Assembly (NCBI GenBank): GCA_025934255.1
Contig: JAICYJ010000034.1
Span: 1-32,498 of the forward strand
Direction of reading: 5' to 3'
Origin: Thermoleophilia bacterium
GTDB taxonomy: Bacteria > Actinomycetota > Thermoleophilia > Gaiellales > JAICJC01
DNA: 32,498 bases
This document shows, piece after piece, positions 32,076 to 32,498 of the stretch (positions within the stretch are counted from its first letter, which is position 1; every line of letters begins with the position of its first letter). The position numbers and the translations under genes are program-made. The notes below the pieces were generated by a model, which saw nothing but the letters and a program-made list of their open reading frames with translations, was not told where the DNA came from and searched no databases.

Positions 32076-32087
32076 GTCGAGTCCCAT
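31914..32087 (-). CDS. tatA: Twin-arginine translocase subunit TatA/TatE
   Basis: A 57-residue TatA: an N-terminal transmembrane helix (about 7-21, LVIVFLIALIVLG), the hinge GPSRLPELG, an amphipathic helix (RSLGQGIRGFKDSV) and a short acidic tail. It forms the variable-size pore of the Tat export pathway for folded proteins. The ATG 32087 places the helix at the usual distance from the N-terminus; a GTG at 32129 would add 14 residues without a family match. There is no good Shine-Dalgarno sequence. No tatB or tatC is adjacent, as is common in actinobacteria where tatA may stand alone. It overlaps the small ORF at 31824 in antisense. Confidence 0.88.
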   Translation of the reverse strand: MGLDSPEKLVIVFLIALIVLGPSRLPELGRSLGQGIRGFKDSVEGRDESGDHPPGQP

Positions 32088-32157
32088 GCCGGAAGTGTAG
32101 GCGGGCTCCCCGGGCGGTGGGGTGACCACCCTTCACTGGAAATAGCATGGGAGGCCT

Positions 32158-32498
32158 ATGCCCGGCGGTCGCGAACCCCTCCGCATGCGGATCCGAACGG
32201 CGCTGCCGGCGAGCCTGACGTTGATCGTCGCAGTCGTGCTGGCGCTCGCGCCGGAGGCGCACGCGGCCCGCAGCGTGAACGGCGCGATCGCACCACCAGG
32301 GGCCCGCAGCGTCAGCTCCGCCGCGGGATTCGAGGCGGCGGTCGCAGCCATGCGCGGCTCCGGCGGCACGATCACGCTGAGTCCCGGCAGGTACTCCACC
32401 AAGATGCGAATCGGGCCGCGCTCGTCGCGGCGGCTGACCATCTCCGGGCCCGCCCGCGGCAGGGCGGTGGTGCGTGCGATCGTGCTGAACCGCACCCA
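32158..32498 (+). CDS. Secreted right-handed beta-helix-like protein, N-terminal part (partial)
   Basis: The frame is open to the right edge. The N-terminus is MPGGREPLRMRIRTALPASL followed by a hydrophobic core ending APEAHA, a clear Sec-type signal peptide (cleavage after AHA, about residue 36). The mature part (FEAAVAAMRGSGGTITLSPGRY, then RRLTISGP) resembles the beginning of pectate-lyase-like parallel beta-helix proteins, which often act on surface polysaccharides. GGGAGG (32149-32154) is close to ATG 32158; ATG 32185 is an alternative that gives a more standard signal peptide. The C-terminus is not visible, so activity cannot be assigned. Confidence 0.65.
   Translation, partial: MPGGREPLRMRIRTALPASLTLIVAVVLALAPEAHAARSVNGAIAPPGARSVSSAAGFEAAVAAMRGSGGTITLSPGRYSTKMRIGPRSSRRLTISGPARGRAVVRAIVLNRT

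Overview
The window is very GC-rich with dense, mostly leader-poor genes and short ATGA/GTGA overlaps. This fits a high-GC actinobacterium. The style resembles deep-branching groups such as Thermoleophilia/Solirubrobacterales, but that placement is an impression, not a measurement. No rRNA, tRNA, CRISPR array or phage genes were seen.

Layout. (a) 2-3044 (+): the 3' end of an unknown gene, a hypothetical protein, an M20-type carbamoylase/amidohydrolase and a PLP aminotransferase; the last three overlap start-to-stop. (b) 3072-9512: a ThDP enzyme; a FadR-type GntR repressor (-) divergent from an OsmC-like protein; then a tightly coupled (+) run of PuuE-like polysaccharide deacetylase, zinc-independent quinone oxidoreductase/MDR, VOC protein and Gfo/Idh/MocA oxidoreductase. 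(c) 9518-9609: four tandem 23-bp repeats. (d) 9666-17429: an SMP-30/gluconolactonase-like gene (-) divergent from a peptide-type ABC operon (+): lipoprotein, two permeases and a fused double ATPase, ending in a dihydropyrimidinase-like amidohydrolase. (e) 17453-20966: a TudS-like gene pair (-) and two convergent paralogous SDR genes separated by a complete IS481-type element. (f) 21078-28841: a cysteine-free DksA-like protein (+), and on (-) a second peptide-type ABC operon (dppA-C-B-D-F order) followed by an MFS protein with a C-terminal cyclic-nucleotide-binding domain. (g) 28963-32498: an M28 peptidase, a small two-helix membrane protein, a MarR regulator, a small ORF under a strong promoter, tatA, and the start of a secreted beta-helix protein.

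How it may work together. The enzymes in 700-20966 look like a catabolic set for an imported cyclic ureide, imide or amide: uptake by the first ABC system, ring opening by the dihydropyrimidinase-like and/or PuuE-like hydrolase, decarbamoylation or deamidation by the M20 enzyme, then transamination, ThDP chemistry and NAD(P) redox steps. Three similar palindromes (GGTATG-N4-CATACC type) sit immediately before the ThDP gene, before the deacetylase operon, and between the SMP-30 gene and the ABC operon. They are good candidates for operators of the FadR-type regulator encoded among them. The substrate is not evident from sequence.

The most striking structural observation is the IS481-type element. 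It landed exactly in the ACTAGT that carried the overlapping stop codons of the two convergent SDR genes; target duplication restored both stops and also supplied the stop codon of the transposase.
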